Of a DNA stretch of 64,000 bases, positions 43,130 through 51,846 are shown one piece after another. Made by a program: the position numbers and the translations under genes. Every line of letters begins with the position of its first letter. Within the stretch, counting starts at the first letter, position 1. Source of the stretch: an uncultured Alphaproteobacteria bacterium (GTDB lineage Bacteria; Pseudomonadota; Alphaproteobacteria; UBA2966). Under the pieces are notes generated by a model that made no database searches, was not told the origin of the DNA, and saw nothing but the letters and a program-made list of their open reading frames with translations. The stretch spans positions 1,012,501-1,076,500 of the forward strand of contig OY282368.1 of the NCBI GenBank assembly GCA_958295725.1, written 5' to 3'.

Positions 43130-44007
43130 CCTGCAGATGGGTCCAGAAAGGTGATGCACCGCGCGCCCAGATCGACGGCGATATGGCCGCCGCGCGCGGC
43201 GGACACCGCGCGCCACACGTCGAAGCCCTGCAGAATGGCCTGCTCCCATTCACCGGTGGTGCATCGCCGTACTTCCAAATGGGCCGTCATGTCCTTGATC
43301 GTGCGCAGCAGCTGAAAATCAAGAGCGGCCACGCCATCGAGGAAGTGATGGCGACGCGCATATTCAAACGCGAGCGCCACCACGCCCTCTTCGATGACGG
43401 CGGCGCGGCCACCATCCTCCACCTCGTCGAGCAGCGGTCGGCTCTTGCGCTTTCGCTGGAGCAACGCCCGCGTGATCGGCGACCAACCAAGCACGGAGGC
43501 GTAGGCGAAGTGGAAGACATCGTGGAAGCGATAGCCGTCGGAATCGTAGGCGTTGTCGGTGAGCTCCGAGCCGACCGGCTTGCCATCGATCAGGAGCCGC
43601 ACGCGCTGGCGTGCACCCGCCTCGACATCAAACAGCTCGACTTCGAACCGGCGCGGCAGGCGTTCGCCTTCTGGAAACTCGGCGTCAAAGGTGAACGGCT
43701 CTGCGCGTTCGCTCGCCCAGCGTTGCTTGACCTTGGTCAAGTTGGCGGCCGCGATGTCGGAGAGCGAGAGATCGAACTTGCTGGCAACGTTGGCGATATA
43801 CCAGAGCAGGTCGCCCAATTCCTCGGACACGCGCTCTTTGAACAGGCGATGTGCCTCACCGTCGCGCAAGTGTTTTTTGTATTCGCTGAGCAGCTGCCCG
43901 GTTTCACCGGCAAGGCCAAGCATGGGCACGATCAATGAGACCGCATCGTCGCGCGTGGGCACACGATCAGTGTGCAGCGCTTCCTTCTGATAGCTATTGA
44001 AATCCAT
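43111..44007 (-). CDS. MazG-like nucleotide pyrophosphohydrolase with C-terminal extension
   Basis: A 298-residue protein. Its first 100 residues are a MazG-type all-alpha NTP pyrophosphatase: G-L-A-G-E-T-G-Q-L-L-S-E and E-E-L-G-D-L-L-W-Y-I-A-N-V provide the acids for magnesium, and N-L-T-K-V-K-Q-R-W closes the domain. The rest (about 180 residues) is a second helical region with Y-R-F-H-D-V-F-H-F-A-Y-A-S-V-L-G-W and E-E-G-V-V-A-L-A-F-E-Y-A-R; it is not a standard MazG tail. It would hydrolyse a (modified) dNTP to dNMP. It begins 17 bases after the previous gene and is the last of the operon. Confidence 0.82.
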   Translation of the reverse strand: MDFNSYQKEALHTDRVPTRDDAVSLIVPMLGLAGETGQLLSEYKKHLRDGEAHRLFKERVSEELGDLLWYIANVASKFDLSLSDIAAANLTKVKQRWASERAEPFTFDAEFPEGERLPRRFEVELFDVEAGARQRVRLLIDGKPVGSELTDNAYDSDGYRFHDVFHFAYASVLGWSPITRALLQRKRKSRPLLDEVEDGGRAAVIEEGVVALAFEYARRHHFLDGVAALDFQLLRTIKDMTAHLEVRRCTTGEWEQAILQGFDVWRAVSAARGGHIAVDLGARCITFLDPSAGQESRA

Positions 44008-44024
44008 GCGTGTCTCCTTCGGTG

Positions 44025-45179
44025 TCACGTCGCTGCAGTGCGCTGCGGCGCGGCGACACGGAGCTTGTCGTTGAGCTTCCACTTTGGAGGATAGAAGAGC
44101 TCGATCAGCTCCGAGGTCGGATCGAATTTTTGCTTGATGCGGACGCGGCCGGTCTTTCCCGCGATCTGTGGGTGCGCCACGCGCGCATATTTATCGACCT
44201 CGCAGAAGAGATTCTGGCAGTCGATCAGCTGGAGACGACGGCCCCAGAGTGATTGGAAGTCGAGACCCAGCCGTTCAAACTCTTGTTCTTGCAGGTCGGC
44301 CATTAGCCGGATGAGCTCAGGTTCGTTCAGGCCACCTGGATCGACGAAGCATTTTCTCAGGCCATCACGCGCGCCCGGGCCAGGTATGACGAAGTCCATC
44401 TCACTGAAATCGGTGAGTTCGCTGTAATTGATGTCGGTGATGAATTGGTAGGCAAGGAAGTCGCCGATCGTTGGATAGGCACGCAACTTCTCAAAACCCT
44501 CCTGCATCGTGTGGGTCTGGGCCAATCGCTCGGCAAGCTGATCGGCCATCATGCGTTCGAGCAACAACAGATGGTTCTGGTGCTTGGCCGACCTCCCGAA
44601 GGCACGGTTGCCCGGCGGCATGATGTAGGCGGCCGAGTATATGCGACGGCCGGTCTGCATCGCGCGCGCGAGCACGGCGTCATAGGCGGCGAAGCGATAA
44701 TCCTCGAAGGTGATTGGCCCGAGCATGCGTTCAAGGATCTCCCAGGTCTCGATCTTGTTGAACAGCTTGAACAGCAGGATGCGGAAGAATACTTCATCCG
44801 GCGATTTGGGTAGGTCGTTTCGATAGATGACATGGCGGATGAGATACTGGCTGACCCGGTCGGACGCGCGGTAGGCGTTGGTGAACTTGTAGATCGCCAG
44901 CACCGGATTGTCTGTCCACGGATGCGCCTCGCCGCGAACGCGGCGGAAGAACACTGCCTGCCGTTCGGCTGCGAAGCGCCAATAGTTCTCATAAACCCCA
45001 GACACTTTGGCTGGCGCTAGGTGGCGCAGTATGATCGGCGCGGGTGCCGCCGATGGCGCAGCGGGCCGAGCGGCGACGGGCAGCTCTATCGAGAGCGATG
45101 CGTTGACTGCGTTGGGATGAGGTTTCGGGGGGCGGTTACGCGGACGTCTCCTCGGGATTTTGGGCGATCTCGAACTCAA
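44025..45179 (-). CDS. HMUDK_hel-type 'nucleotide kinase domain' protein (putative base hypermodification enzyme)
   Basis: A 384-residue protein of the family annotated as nucleotide-kinase-domain or putative DNA-base hypermodification proteins (5-hydroxymethyl-dU DNA kinase helical domain, related to thymine hypermodification enzymes of phages). Recognition rests on W-R-F-A-A-E-R-Q, P-W-T-D-N-P-V-L-A-I-Y-K-F-T-N-A-Y-R-A-S-D-R-V-S-Q-Y-L-I, the next V-F-F-R-I-L-L-F-K-L-F-N-K-I-E-T-W, and P-G-P-G-A-R-D-G. There is no Walker A loop in the visible sequence. It starts at a TTG overlapping the stop of the thymidylate-synthase-like gene (TTGA). The first 45 residues are proline-rich and look disordered. 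Confidence 0.78.
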   Translation of the reverse strand: MSSRSPKIPRRRPRNRPPKPHPNAVNASLSIELPVAARPAAPSAAPAPIILRHLAPAKVSGVYENYWRFAAERQAVFFRRVRGEAHPWTDNPVLAIYKFTNAYRASDRVSQYLIRHVIYRNDLPKSPDEVFFRILLFKLFNKIETWEILERMLGPITFEDYRFAAYDAVLARAMQTGRRIYSAAYIMPPGNRAFGRSAKHQNHLLLLERMMADQLAERLAQTHTMQEGFEKLRAYPTIGDFLAYQFITDINYSELTDFSEMDFVIPGPGARDGLRKCFVDPGGLNEPELIRLMADLQEQEFERLGLDFQSLWGRRLQLIDCQNLFCEVDKYARVAHPQIAGKTGRVRIKQKFDPTSELIELFYPPKWKLNDKLRVAAPQRTAAT

Positions 45180-46030
45180 AGCGTTGCTCCTGCGGTCGCA
45201 GCGGAGATAGGTGCGCGCGGCACCGGGACCGTGATCGGTGATACGAGAGCCCGAGCGGCTGCAACGAGCGGAGCAAAATCGGTGTCGCTCTTGGTGATCC
45301 GCTCAAGCTTGGCGATCCCGACCATGACATTTAGACGCGCGAGCGACATGCCCATCTCACGGGCCATGAAGGCGCCGAGGTGGGCTAAGCCGAGATAGTT
45401 GCCATAAGCTTTGTCGTAAATCTGCTGGGTGGCGTAGAAGGCGTTGGTGACGAGCCCAGTCTCGGCCGGTTCGAAGCTCACCTGCTGCAGGCAGGGAAAG
45501 CCGAGTTGCGCGCTGGCGACGTGGTCGCGGCCTGGATCGAAGGTGGTCGCTTGAAGCATCGAACGGCGCACACCCGTCCGGGAATTGAATTGAGACAAAA
45601 TCCACTCCAGTTGATTGCCGTCGCACGGGCCACGCCCGTACATGACCATGCGTTCGAAATACAGGCCGCGGCCATTGGCCTTGCGGTTCATCGCCTGCCA
45701 GCGCGGGAATGTCTCGCGATAAAGAGCGAAAAGGCGGGTCCGGTCGCCACGCGACATCTCCCAGAGCCGCTGTGGGAAGATCGTGAACGCGACGTCCTCG
45801 ACCACGTTCCGGCCCTTGCGCTTGAGCAACAGATCGAGGGCTTGGCGCACCGCAGGGGCTTCGCAGGCGGTGCCGTTTTGGGCAAAACCACTCAGGCTCA
45901 AGATCAACGGGGCGATCTCCGTGCCGGCACCGTCGAGAATCTGCAGCAGCAGCCGTGCCCAAGCGCGCGACAGATTAGTGTCGTCGATCACCACAGGAGA
46001 CGGCGCCACCAGAATCCTGGCCTTACTCAT
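45176..46030 (-). CDS. Thymidylate-synthase-like enzyme
   Basis: A 284-residue homologue of thymidylate synthases and dUMP/dCMP hydroxymethylases. The catalytic cysteine lies in G-F-P-C-L-Q-Q (C180), preceded by Q-F-N-S-R-T-G-V-R-R-S. After it, L-V-T-N-A-F-Y-A-T-Q-Q-I-Y-D-K-A-Y-G-N-Y-L-G-L matches the place of the nucleotide-binding segment of TS. The sequence is divergent from housekeeping ThyA, with a different N-terminal third. It overlaps the metallopeptidase gene by eight bases and the next gene by four. It may make a C5-modified pyrimidine nucleotide. Confidence 0.82.
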   Translation of the reverse strand: MSKARILVAPSPVVIDDTNLSRAWARLLLQILDGAGTEIAPLILSLSGFAQNGTACEAPAVRQALDLLLKRKGRNVVEDVAFTIFPQRLWEMSRGDRTRLFALYRETFPRWQAMNRKANGRGLYFERMVMYGRGPCDGNQLEWILSQFNSRTGVRRSMLQATTFDPGRDHVASAQLGFPCLQQVSFEPAETGLVTNAFYATQQIYDKAYGNYLGLAHLGAFMAREMGMSLARLNVMVGIAKLERITKSDTDFAPLVAAARALVSPITVPVPRAPISAATAGATL

Positions 46031-46925
46031 CTGGATCCTCCTCGAGATGCCGATATTGTGCGAGTCCGACATAGCCGTACGGCTCGTTTTTCTGGACCGG
46101 AGCAACGCGCACAAAGACTGCCCAGTCACCGGCACTTGCCTGGAAGATACCCGGCTTGACCGCTCGGAACAGGCATCCGGCGACGAGGTCGCGCTCGAAA
46201 GCGAGGCCACCGCCCGTTACCTCGGTGCCGGGTGGCAGAAGAAGCAGCATCTTGACCTCTGCGTCCAAGGTGGGTGCGGTGCGATGGTGATCTGCGACGA
46301 TCAGCGGCTCGAGCGTCAGCGCACCGAGGATATCCGTGCGTATGGCCTTGGGCGTGACCCGTTGTAGGGCGGCGGCGCGGTCACGTGACAACATGTTTAA
46401 GCCTGCCGATAGGTGGGTTAGAAGCGTCGCGTAACCGACGCCGAATTCACAGGCGATGGTGAATATCTGCGCTGGCGTCGCCGTTTCCGGCGTCCAACCC
46501 CGAACCGAGAAGGCGCGGCGCAGGCCAATGATCGGCATGAGGATGAAGCCAGCGAAGGTATCGGCCAGGAACTCCTTTGGATCCTCCCAGGACTGCGCCT
46601 TGGCGTCCTCGCGCAGTTCGTCGATCGACGAGCCGTGGGCGAACACGTGATGGCCAAGCTCATGTGCACAATTGTAGACTCGCCTCGGCAGCGGCCGTCG
46701 CGCCGAGAGATGGATACGCGGTGGAAGGCCGCGCTGATACATCCCTTCCATGTTGATGTTGTTGAAGCGCACCGCGATGCCTAGCGTCTCGCACAGCCCG
46801 TAGATGCAGATCGGTCCAGCTTGGTCGAGCTTGGCCTTCGCCCGCGTAGCCGTGGCGACCTGCATGGCCTGGATCGTCAGGGTGCGTCGGTTGAAGCTGG
46901 GCTTGGTAGTGCGCATCACGTTCAT
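46023..46925 (-). CDS. ImmA/IrrE family metallopeptidase
   Basis: A 300-residue protein with the zinc-protease motif A-H-E-L-G-H-H (about residues 88-94) and the downstream D-T-F-A-G-F-I-L-M-P that supplies the third ligand. ImmA/IrrE proteases cleave HTH repressors, often in response to DNA damage or single-stranded DNA, and so switch on mobile elements or defence genes. The gene starts one base inside the stop of the XRE regulator, its likely substrate. The C-terminal 120 residues form a sensor-like region of unknown ligand. Confidence 0.9.
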   Translation of the reverse strand: MNVMRTTKPSFNRRTLTIQAMQVATATRAKAKLDQAGPICIYGLCETLGIAVRFNNINMEGMYQRGLPPRIHLSARRPLPRRVYNCAHELGHHVFAHGSSIDELREDAKAQSWEDPKEFLADTFAGFILMPIIGLRRAFSVRGWTPETATPAQIFTIACEFGVGYATLLTHLSAGLNMLSRDRAAALQRVTPKAIRTDILGALTLEPLIVADHHRTAPTLDAEVKMLLLLPPGTEVTGGGLAFERDLVAGCLFRAVKPGIFQASAGDWAVFVRVAPVQKNEPYGYVGLAQYRHLEEDPDE

Positions 46926-47290
46926 CAGCGATCGCCTCCGGTCGCGTTGGAATGGATGCGCATGGCGGCCAACAACTTGAGCAGGTGGTCTAGGTCGTCG
47001 GGCTTGAGTTTGGAGAGTTCGCGCGCGGCGAGTTCGAGCCGCGGGTCATGGGCGTCGAGTGTCTCAGGCGCCTCGCCGAGCAGCCAGGCAACGCTGACGT
47101 CATATATCTCGGCAAGCCGGGCGAGTTCGTCGGCCGAGACGCGGCGGTTGCCGCCTTCCATCTCGGTGACAGAGGGGCGATGCAGACCGAGCATCTTGGC
47201 GACATGGCCTTGTGACAGGCCGGCAAGCTTGCGCGCCTCTTTCAGGCGCTCGGTGATCTGGGCCCGTTTGGCGGAATCGAGTTTGGTCAT
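46925..47290 (-). CDS. XRE-family transcriptional regulator
   Basis: A 121-residue repressor with an N-terminal HTH_3 domain: A-R-K-L-A-G-L-S-Q-G-H-V-A-K-M-L-G-L-H-R-P-S-V-T-E-M-E, followed by L-A-R-L-A-E-I-Y-D-V-S-V-A-W-L-L-G. The C-terminal tail (L-K-P-D-D-L-D-H-L-L-K-L-L-A) may be a dimerisation helix. It overlaps both the small ORF upstream (ATGA) and the metallopeptidase gene downstream. It probably represses this operon until cut by the metallopeptidase. Confidence 0.9.
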   Translation of the reverse strand: MTKLDSAKRAQITERLKEARKLAGLSQGHVAKMLGLHRPSVTEMEGGNRRVSADELARLAEIYDVSVAWLLGEAPETLDAHDPRLELAARELSKLKPDDLDHLLKLLAAMRIHSNATGGDR

Positions 47291-47400
47291 GCTGCCGCCG
47301 CTTCTTCTTCTCTTTGCTTCTTGAGAAAATCGCCGACGAAGATGGCTGTCTCGTCGATGGAGCGCGGGAGCTTGGTCGTCTCGTCGACGAAGATGTTCAT
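47287..47400 (-). CDS. Small leader ORF of the operon, possibly truncated by a MITE
   Basis: 37 residues starting M-N-I-F-V-D-E-T-T-K-L-P and ending in a charged helix (F-L-K-K-Q-R-E-E-E-A). Its stop overlaps the start of the XRE gene, so it is translationally coupled. No good ribosome site precedes the ATG, and the MITE-like element begins 20 bases upstream. The frame continues into that element, so the original gene may have been longer. Function unknown. Confidence 0.5.
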   Translation of the reverse strand: MNIFVDETTKLPRSIDETAIFVGDFLKKQREEEAAAA

Positions 47401-47419
47401 GTCGTTCGGGATCGTTGCG

Positions 47420-47635
47420 TGTCCTGGTTCGGACACATGTGAGACACGGCCCATCGGGCCGGTGGGTATCCGGTCTTGCCGTGGCAGAAGTCTGATTATG
47501 GCCATGGCTGCCCTCGGGGTCGCTGGGAACGGCGGGTCACCCGAAGGGCCGGAGCGCGGCGAAGGAGCCGCGAAGCGGCTTGACGCGCCGTTCCCAGCGG
47601 TCCACGCGGCGTCTCATATGTATTGAACCAGGACA
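47420..47635. mobile_element. 216-bp MITE-like element with IS481-type ends
   Basis: Left end TGTCCTGGTTC and right end GAACCAGGACA are perfect inverted copies, followed inward by (A)CA-T/C-ATGTGAGAC and GTCTCATATG. Between them is a 14-bp internal inverted repeat (47521-47534 and 47585-47598) around CGCTGGGAACGGCG. There is no transposase. The ends match the IS481-family element at 39634-40772, which could act in trans. No obvious target duplication is seen. Confidence 0.78.
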
Positions 47636-47675
47636 TGCTCTTGTATTGGGCTGACTGGCGTAGTACGTTTTTGCC

Positions 47676-47963
47676 GTGATCCGCTCGTGGCGCAATGCGG
47701 CCAGCCGAAAAGTCTGGGAAGGTGAAACGCCGAACCGGTTTCGTGGCTTGGACTTCTCTGCCGCTATCGATTTGCTGCTGGCGCTCAACGCTGCCGATAC
47801 ACTCCGTGACCTGAGCCCGCTCAAGAGCGTCGGGTTGCACAGGCTCAAAGGGACTCGCGCAAGTCAATGGGCGATGACGGTGAACGGGCCTTGGCGGATT
47901 TGCTTCGAGTTTCGAGCGGGTGACGCCCACCACGTCGAGATCGTCGATTACCACAGGGGATGA
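47676..47963 (+). CDS. higB: HigB-type toxin (second module)
   Basis: A 95-residue RelE/HigB-like protein beginning at a GTG. It has the canonical L-H-R-L-K-G, W-A-M-T-V-N-G-P-W-R-I-C-F-E-F and V-E-I-V-D-Y-H. It is only distantly similar to the first HigB at 41021. The stop overlaps the start of the antitoxin gene. It lies directly beyond the MITE-like element, which may have replaced part of its promoter. Confidence 0.92.
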   Translation: MIRSWRNAASRKVWEGETPNRFRGLDFSAAIDLLLALNAADTLRDLSPLKSVGLHRLKGTRASQWAMTVNGPWRICFEFRAGDAHHVEIVDYHRG

Positions 47964-48256
47964 ACGCCATGCTTCCGATCTCACACCCTGGCCGGCTACT
48001 GAAGCGCGAACTCGAAGCGAGGGGCCTGAGTGCCAACCGGCTGGCGCTCGACCTCGGCGTTCCGTCGGGCCGCGTGACGGACATTCTGAATGGCCGCCGT
48101 TCGATCACCGCCGACACGGCGGTGCGTCTCGGCCTCTATTTTGGCAACGGCGCACCGTTTTGGATCGGCCTTCAGAGCCAGTACGACATTGCACGGATCG
48201 AACGGGAGCGCGGAACCGAGATCGCCAAGCGCGTGCGACCAGCGGATGCCGCGTGA
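47960..48256 (+). CDS. higA: HigA-type antitoxin (second module)
   Basis: A 98-residue HTH antitoxin: H-P-G-R-L-L-K-R-E-L-E-A-R-G-L-S-A-N-R-L-A-L-D-L-G-V, then I-T-A-D-T-A-V-R-L-G-L-Y-F-G-N and W-I-G-L-Q-S-Q-Y-D. It overlaps the toxin gene by four bases (ATGA-type), so the pair is translated together. Confidence 0.93.
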   Translation: MNAMLPISHPGRLLKRELEARGLSANRLALDLGVPSGRVTDILNGRRSITADTAVRLGLYFGNGAPFWIGLQSQYDIARIERERGTEIAKRVRPADAA

Positions 48257-48396
48257 CCTCGAATATGGTGCGGAAAATACGTTGTGGATTGGCGATGCCT
48301 AAGCCCTTATTGCTTGAAACTTGCGGGTGATATGTAAATACGTTACTATATTTATTAGGCCACGAAAGTGGTAACCTTTAAAATAGGAGAGAAAGG

Positions 48397-48918
<522 letters not shown>

Positions 48919-49787
48919 GGCCGTGTTGACGAATTTCTGGAATTTCTGGATGATTAGTTCTCCGTCGATGGTCCTGGGAGAACAAGCATGGCGTTACGCT
49001 TGCTCATCAGCGATGCCCTGTGGTCGAAGATCGAACCCGTGCTTCAGGAGCTCAAGCACGCCGCCGGCAGCCCGCCGGCGCTCAGCGACCGGATGTTCAT
49101 CGAGGCCGTCCTGTACCAGGCCCGCACCGGGACCCCGTGGCGGGACCTGCCCGATGAGTTCGGCAACTGGAATGCCGTCTATCACCGCTTCCGCCGTTGG
49201 GAAAAGCGCGACCTGTGGAAACGGCTCTGGCAGCGGTTCCAGACCCTCGACGATGAACGGCTCGGCGCGTTGTTCATCGATTCGACCATTGTACGGGCGC
49301 ATCAGCACGCGGCCGGAGCGTCAAAAAAAACGGCGGACAACAGGCCCAGGCTCTGGGTCGCTCTCGGGGTGGGTTCTCCACCAAGTTGCACGCGGCCTGC
49401 ATTGACGAGCGCACCGGGGTGTCGTTCGTGTTGACTGGCGGACAACGCAATGACGCGGTGGCGTTCGAAACGGTGTGGGAGGGGGCGCCGGTGTTGCCCG
49501 CCCCGGTGGCCGTAGTGATGGACAAGGCGTATGACAGCAACGCCATTCGTCGGTTCCTGGCCGTGCGGGAGATTGAAGCCGTCATCCCGTCGAAAGCGAA
49601 CCGGACCGAGCCCATCCCTCACGATGCGCGGAAGTACGGGTCGCGGGAGAAGGTCGAACGGTTCTTCAACAAGCTCAAGCAGTTCCGCCGCATTGCCACC
49701 CGCTATGAGAAGCTCGGTCGGACGTTCCTGGCGTTTGTTCATATCGTGTCCGCATGGATCGGACTCCGATAATTCATCAACACAGCC
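48919..49787 (+). mobile_element. IS5-family insertion sequence (IS427-like), 869 bp
   Basis: Terminal inverted repeats are GGCCGTGTTGACGAATT on the left and its counterpart (complement GGCTGTGTTGATGAATT) on the right, differing at two positions. A TA target duplication flanks it (48917-48918 and 49788-49789). It encodes a two-frame transposase. Removing the element and one TA restores the host protease frame, which fixes the ends. Confidence 0.93.
48988..49772 (+). CDS. IS5-family transposase made by -1 frameshifting
   Basis: Frame A (48988-49434) encodes the N-terminal part: L-L-I-S-D-A-L-W-S-K-I-E-P, W-R-D-L-P-D-E-F-G-N-W-N-A-V-Y-H-R-F-R-R-W and the first catalytic aspartate in F-I-D-S-T. 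At an A8 run (49323-49330) a -1 shift leads into the second frame: G-G-F-S-T-K-L-H-A, M-D-K-A-Y-D-S (second aspartate), and V-E-R-F-F-N-K-L-K-Q-F-R-R (glutamate region). The fusion makes a standard transposase of about 260 residues. The intact motifs suggest a recently active copy. Confidence 0.88.
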
Positions 49788-49789
49788 TA

Positions 49790-51097
49790 GCACTCGCCTC
49801 AACGCGGATTGTCTCCCACTCCACTGGTGAAGGTGGTTTTATCCGTGTATTCGGAGGTTTGGGGACATACCCATATGTCGTCATCAATAGCGCGGGGAAC
49901 GATGCCCGTGCGACGTTCCTCCCAACCGGTGAGACGTATAACCGGGCGGAGGGGCAGCGGTACAGGCACGGTGTTGCAGTCGCGAATAACGGCTGGGACA
50001 ACGTGTTTGCAGCAGCCGATCGTGGCGACGTACTGTATGTGGCTGGTTGGGTCAAGAATTCTGACGGCACCTATGGCCGTGATCCTGGGTCCACCGGATG
50101 TGAAGGGCTCGAGAATGCGTGCATCTACGCGCCGATGGTCTTAACCGTGAATGGGAGGTCATATAACGGCACGTCATTGTCCGCCCCATACGTAGCCTCT
50201 GCACTGGCATCAGTCCTCGCCATCTTTCCGGAAACGCAAGGCAAGGAGCTGATTCGTCTGGCAAAGGCTTGTGCGGTGAATCAGCCCGGCCTTCCGGGGT
50301 TGGGAATTGCGGATTTTTCATGCATGACCGTTCTTGATGAGAGCGGTCAGTGGCGTGTTGTCTCTGATTCCGAATTCGGGGTCCTTGCAGCACCCACCGC
50401 CATGAGATCTCTGGTGTTCCCGGGGGATGCGATGATCAGCTCTGCGTTCTCCGGACCGAATGGCGCAGAGATTGTCTTGGGAACGAAACTCCGTGGATTC
50501 TTTGGCTTTTCCGGCAGAATGCCAGTTGATCTGAAGGCCATCCAGGAATCTCTCCAAGAGCGCCACACTGGAGGATCCAAAGCAGGATTCTTCCCGGTGA
50601 TCGCTGGTGACGAAGCAACGATCATGGCAGGCGGAGGTTACGTCAGCAATGATGGCTTCTTCACCATGGTCGGATTGGGCCGTCGCCCAGACTTCTTTGG
50701 GCTCGGCAAGGCCTTCGGTTACGACGGGGGAACATCCCTTGATCTGGAATTCGGCCACCGAAACTTCTTCGCCCGAATGTCCCAGCAATGGGCATCCGGC
50801 CGCCTCATCAAAGAGGTGGAAGGAAAAGCTTTCGGACTGACCGGAACCTGGGATGTCGAACTGTCTCCCCAGTTGACCACGACGTTCACGGTACACGCCG
50901 ACAAATTTGCCGGTGGTCGTGCCGATACCGCGTTCGGCATCGTGGACATCCAGGGAGGGCCTTGGAGTAAGGCAGTGGAGCTTGCGTTTACGCGCGACCT
51001 TGCCGAATCCTCCTCATTGGCTCTTCAAGGAACACGAAGGTTCACCGACTTCGGTGTGGACGATCGTATCGACCTCACCTTGATACATCGGTTCTAA
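49790..51097 (+). pseudogene. Subtilisin-like surface protease, C-terminal part (gene split by IS5)
   Basis: Continues the protease interrupted at 48918. Visible are V-V-I-N-S-A-G-N-D (oxyanion-hole asparagine) and the catalytic serine in G-T-S-L-S-A-P-Y-V-A. The following 250 residues are rich in alternating hydrophobic strands (G-A-E-I-V-L-G-T, T-T-T-F-T-V-H-A-D) and end in phenylalanine. This is like an outer-membrane beta barrel, so the protein may be an autotransporter. With the IS in place this half has no start of its own. Confidence 0.78.
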
Positions 51098-51102
51098 CCC
51101 TT

Positions 51103-51141
51103 AACCCCCCTCGCGCACCATTGCGCGGGGGTTTCTTTTTT
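51103..51141 (+). terminator. Rho-independent terminator after the protease gene
   Basis: A stem CCCCCTCGCGCA / TGCGCGGGGG around CCAT, followed by TTTCTTTTTT, begins six bases after the stop at 51097. Confidence 0.9.
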
Positions 51142-51147
51142 AAATTA

Positions 51148-51426
51148 CTATGTACCTACTCTTTTGGAAATACAAACACAGGTGATGCGAGGGTTGATCT
51201 TACACAGAAGAACCGTATTCGGTTCTACGGTCTTCTTGTTCGATCCGATAAGTCTCCCTGCAACGATATCCGGTATCCCCTGTTCGTGACTTGGGACGCT
51301 ATAGAGCTCGAAAATAGTATCAGGTGTTTGGGCTGGATTCACACCAGAAGAAATATCCAGTCTCACGTTTCCAAACGATGTTTGCGCCCACCCCTCCGGC
51401 AGTCGTCGTTCACCCTCAGTCTTCAC
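51148..51426 (-). pseudogene. Type I restriction specificity subunit fragment (hsdS')
   Basis: Encodes the start of an HsdS target-recognition domain: L-P-E-G-W-A-Q-T-S-F-G-N-V, then Y-S-V-P-S-H, G-S-N-K-K-T-V-E-P-N-T-V-L-L-C-K-I-N-P-R-I. Similarity ends exactly there, and a foreign tail of some ten residues leads to the stop. An intact HsdS is about 400 residues, so over three quarters is missing. The left break lies next to the protease terminator. Confidence 0.8.
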
Positions 51427-51435
51427 ACCCCGGCC

Positions 51436-51846
51436 TCATGCATCCCAAGGGTTCAACAGGTCAACGCCCGTGGCGGCGAAGTCGGCCTCGTTGCGGGTGA
51501 CGAGGGCGAGGCGGTGTCGGCGCGCGGTCGCGGCGATCAGACCGTCGATGGCGGGAAGGCTCCGAAGCCGGGCGGCGAGGCGGCCCCATTCGTCGGCGAC
51601 GCCGGTATCGACCGGCAGGACGCGATCTTCGAACCAGACCGGCAACTCCGCCTCCAGCCACGCGGCGGTCCGGGCGCGGCGGCGCCCGCCGTCGAGCCTT
51701 TCAATACCCTTGCGGATTTCGCCGAGCGTCAGGACGCTGATGAACAGGGTCTCGGGCGCCGCCGCGTCGAACCAGTCGGAGACCCGGCGCGACGGCTTCG
51801 GCCTGGTCATCTCCGACAGCGCGCAGGTATCGACCAGAAAGCTCAC
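51436..51846 (-). CDS. PIN-domain toxin (VapC/FitB type)
   Basis: A 136-residue PIN ribonuclease. The acid positions are visible: F-L-V-D-T-C-A-L-S-E near the start, L-T-L-G-E-I-R-K-G-I-E-R-L, D-G-L-I-A-A-T-A, and L-V-T-R-N-E-A-D-F near the end. It begins at the GTG at 51846, overlapping the antitoxin stop as GTGA. It should cleave RNA when not bound by the antitoxin. Confidence 0.92.
   Translation of the reverse strand: MSFLVDTCALSEMTRPKPSRRVSDWFDAAAPETLFISVLTLGEIRKGIERLDGGRRRARTAAWLEAELPVWFEDRVLPVDTGVADEWGRLAARLRSLPAIDGLIAATARRHRLALVTRNEADFAATGVDLLNPWDA

Noticed and set aside
47321..47626. Plus-strand frame across the MITE-like element
   Set aside because: It runs antisense through the leader ORF and the element, with no ribosome site or domain.
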